Part shown: positions 4,702 through 5,348 of the stretch, piece by piece | Numbering within the stretch: the first letter of the stretch is position 1 | How the letters are laid out: each line of letters opens with the position of its first letter | DNA from: CBDVAK01 sp965371945 | Lineage (GTDB): Bacteria > Pseudomonadota > Gammaproteobacteria > Competibacterales > JAHEDQ01 | DNA: 5,348 bases | Reading direction: 5' to 3' | Assembly (NCBI GenBank): GCA_965371945.1 | Contig: CBDVAK010000248.1 | Span: forward strand, 1 to 5,348 | Position numbers and translations under genes: made by a program | Notes under the pieces: model-generated | Seen by the model: only the letters and a program-made list of their open reading frames with translations | The model's database searches: none | What the model was told of the DNA's origin: nothing

Positions 4702-5287
4702 GGCAAGCTACGACAAAAACAGTCTAAGCGCTCAAACGATAGTCGATTTCCTCGAGGATCTGTTCGCACGGCGTGGCGCGGAATCCTATCTGGGCGAGCA
4801 GGTCACCATGGCCACGCATATGCTGCAGGCGGCGATGTTTGCGGAGCGCGAAGGAGCCGACGCGAACTTGATTATTGCCGCCTTGCTGCACGACGTCGGC
4901 CACTACACCAATGAGATTCCGGAAAGCGCGTTGGAAAAAGGTCAGGACAACTACCACGAAGAGGCGGGCGCCAATTTTCTGGAGGAATTCTTCCCGCCGG
5001 AAGTAGTCGAACCGATTCGCTGGCATGTCCATACCAAGCGTTATCTGTGTGCGGTCGATGATACCTACTTCGACCGCCTCTCGCCGGCGTCGGTACACAC
5101 CCTGAATCTGCAAGGTGGGCCGATGAGTCCGGAAGAGGTGGCGCAGTTCGAGAAAAATCCACACCTCCAAGCCTGTATCAAGGTGCGCTATTGGGATGAA
5201 GCGGGCAAAGACCCGGAACTGGATCCTCCTGATTTTCAACACTTTCGCCCGCTGTTGGAGAGTTCGGTGGCTAGAGTGAGCGACTGA
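4694..5287 (+). CDS. tmpB: HD-domain diiron oxygenase forming glycine betaine from 1-hydroxy-TMAEP
   Basis: The 197-residue product matches PhnZ-type mixed-valence diiron oxygenases in length and motifs. Probable iron ligands are H42, H66-D67 (in LLHDVGH), H88, H111 and D168. Relative to PhnZ (Y24, E27, H34, H58, D59, H62, H80, H104, K108, S126, D161), the motif spacing is retained or nearly so: lid pair Y32 and E35, then H70, K115 and S133 (in SPASVHTLNLQGG), all compatible with phosphonate binding. TmpB oxidatively cleaves (R)-1-hydroxy-2-(trimethylammonio)ethylphosphonate to glycine betaine and phosphate using O2 (EC 1.13.11.90), completing the TmpA reaction in the cytoplasm. The start at 4694 follows GGAGG (4680-4684) with a 9-nt spacer. 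The frame is open back to an ATG at 4601, but that 31-residue extension lies before the PhnZ-like region and has a poorer ribosome site. PhnZ itself (2-aminoethylphosphonate pathway) is the main alternative; the GBBH-like partner favours TmpB. Confidence 0.87.
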   Translation: MSEASYDKNSLSAQTIVDFLEDLFARRGAESYLGEQVTMATHMLQAAMFAEREGADANLIIAALLHDVGHYTNEIPESALEKGQDNYHEEAGANFLEEFFPPEVVEPIRWHVHTKRYLCAVDDTYFDRLSPASVHTLNLQGGPMSPEEVAQFEKNPHLQACIKVRYWDEAGKDPELDPPDFQHFRPLLESSVARVSD

Positions 5288-5290
5288 CGC

Positions 5291-5310
5291 AAAGAAAAGT
5301 GGACTCCACT
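5291..5310 (-). terminator. Possible terminator after tmpB
   Basis: AGTGGA (5298-5303) and TCCACT (5305-5310) form a 6-bp inverted repeat around one base, 11 nt past the tmpB stop. On the minus strand it is followed by TTTTCTTT, which would suit termination of a gene entering from the right. On the plus strand there is no T run, and the stem is short. Confidence 0.22.
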
Positions 5311-5348
5311 GCCGTGTGTGCAAAGACCTGACCGTCCGCACTCGGCCA

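Noticed and set aside
4724..5341. Minus-strand 205-codon open frame opposite tmpB
   Set aside because: The plus strand carries all the PhnZ-type metal and lid residues; the antisense translation shows no family motif.

Overview
The window is a compact bacterial stretch of fairly high GC, with gene families and spacing typical of a proteobacterium. A marine or soil gamma- or betaproteobacterium is my guess, but no marker gene fixes the taxon. It holds six clear genes, one credible 34-codon ORF, and several readable control sites. I see no RNA gene, insertion sequence, CRISPR array or broken gene.

Left half (1-2299). A ten-helix DMT/EamA transporter (minus strand) is divergent from a MarR-family regulator (plus strand), which is followed by a small polytopic membrane protein of unknown function. 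The same 14-bp palindrome class, CGTGnATATnCACG, occurs twice. One copy (1021-1034) lies in the transporter/marR intergenic region on top of the marR -10 box. The other (1580-1593) lies just upstream of the membrane protein gene. This points to a local MarR regulon: autoregulation, control of the membrane protein, and perhaps of the transporter. The marR promoter (TTGACA, 17 bp, TATATA) places the predicted transcript start on the A of the ATG, which suggests a leaderless mRNA.

Middle (2300-2419). The membrane protein gene and the lysR gene converge on a long GC-rich palindrome that resembles a REP-type element or a terminator.

Right half (2420-5348). A LysR-family regulator is divergent from an oxygenase pair. 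The first enzyme is an Fe(II)/2-oxoglutarate dioxygenase of the gamma-butyrobetaine hydroxylase type. The second is a PhnZ-like HD-domain diiron oxygenase. This pairing matches TmpA/TmpB, which convert 2-(trimethylammonio)ethylphosphonate to glycine betaine plus phosphate, so the unit probably scavenges phosphorus and/or betaine from an organophosphonate. The shared lysR/tmpA intergenic region has a good T-N11-A LysR box. The 93-nt gap between the oxygenases is filled by a 34-codon ORF whose start overlaps the tmpA stop (ATGA) and whose stop overlaps the tmpB start. No phosphonate transporter or C-P lyase gene is visible here; the EamA transporter sits in the other transcription unit and I do not link it to phosphonates.
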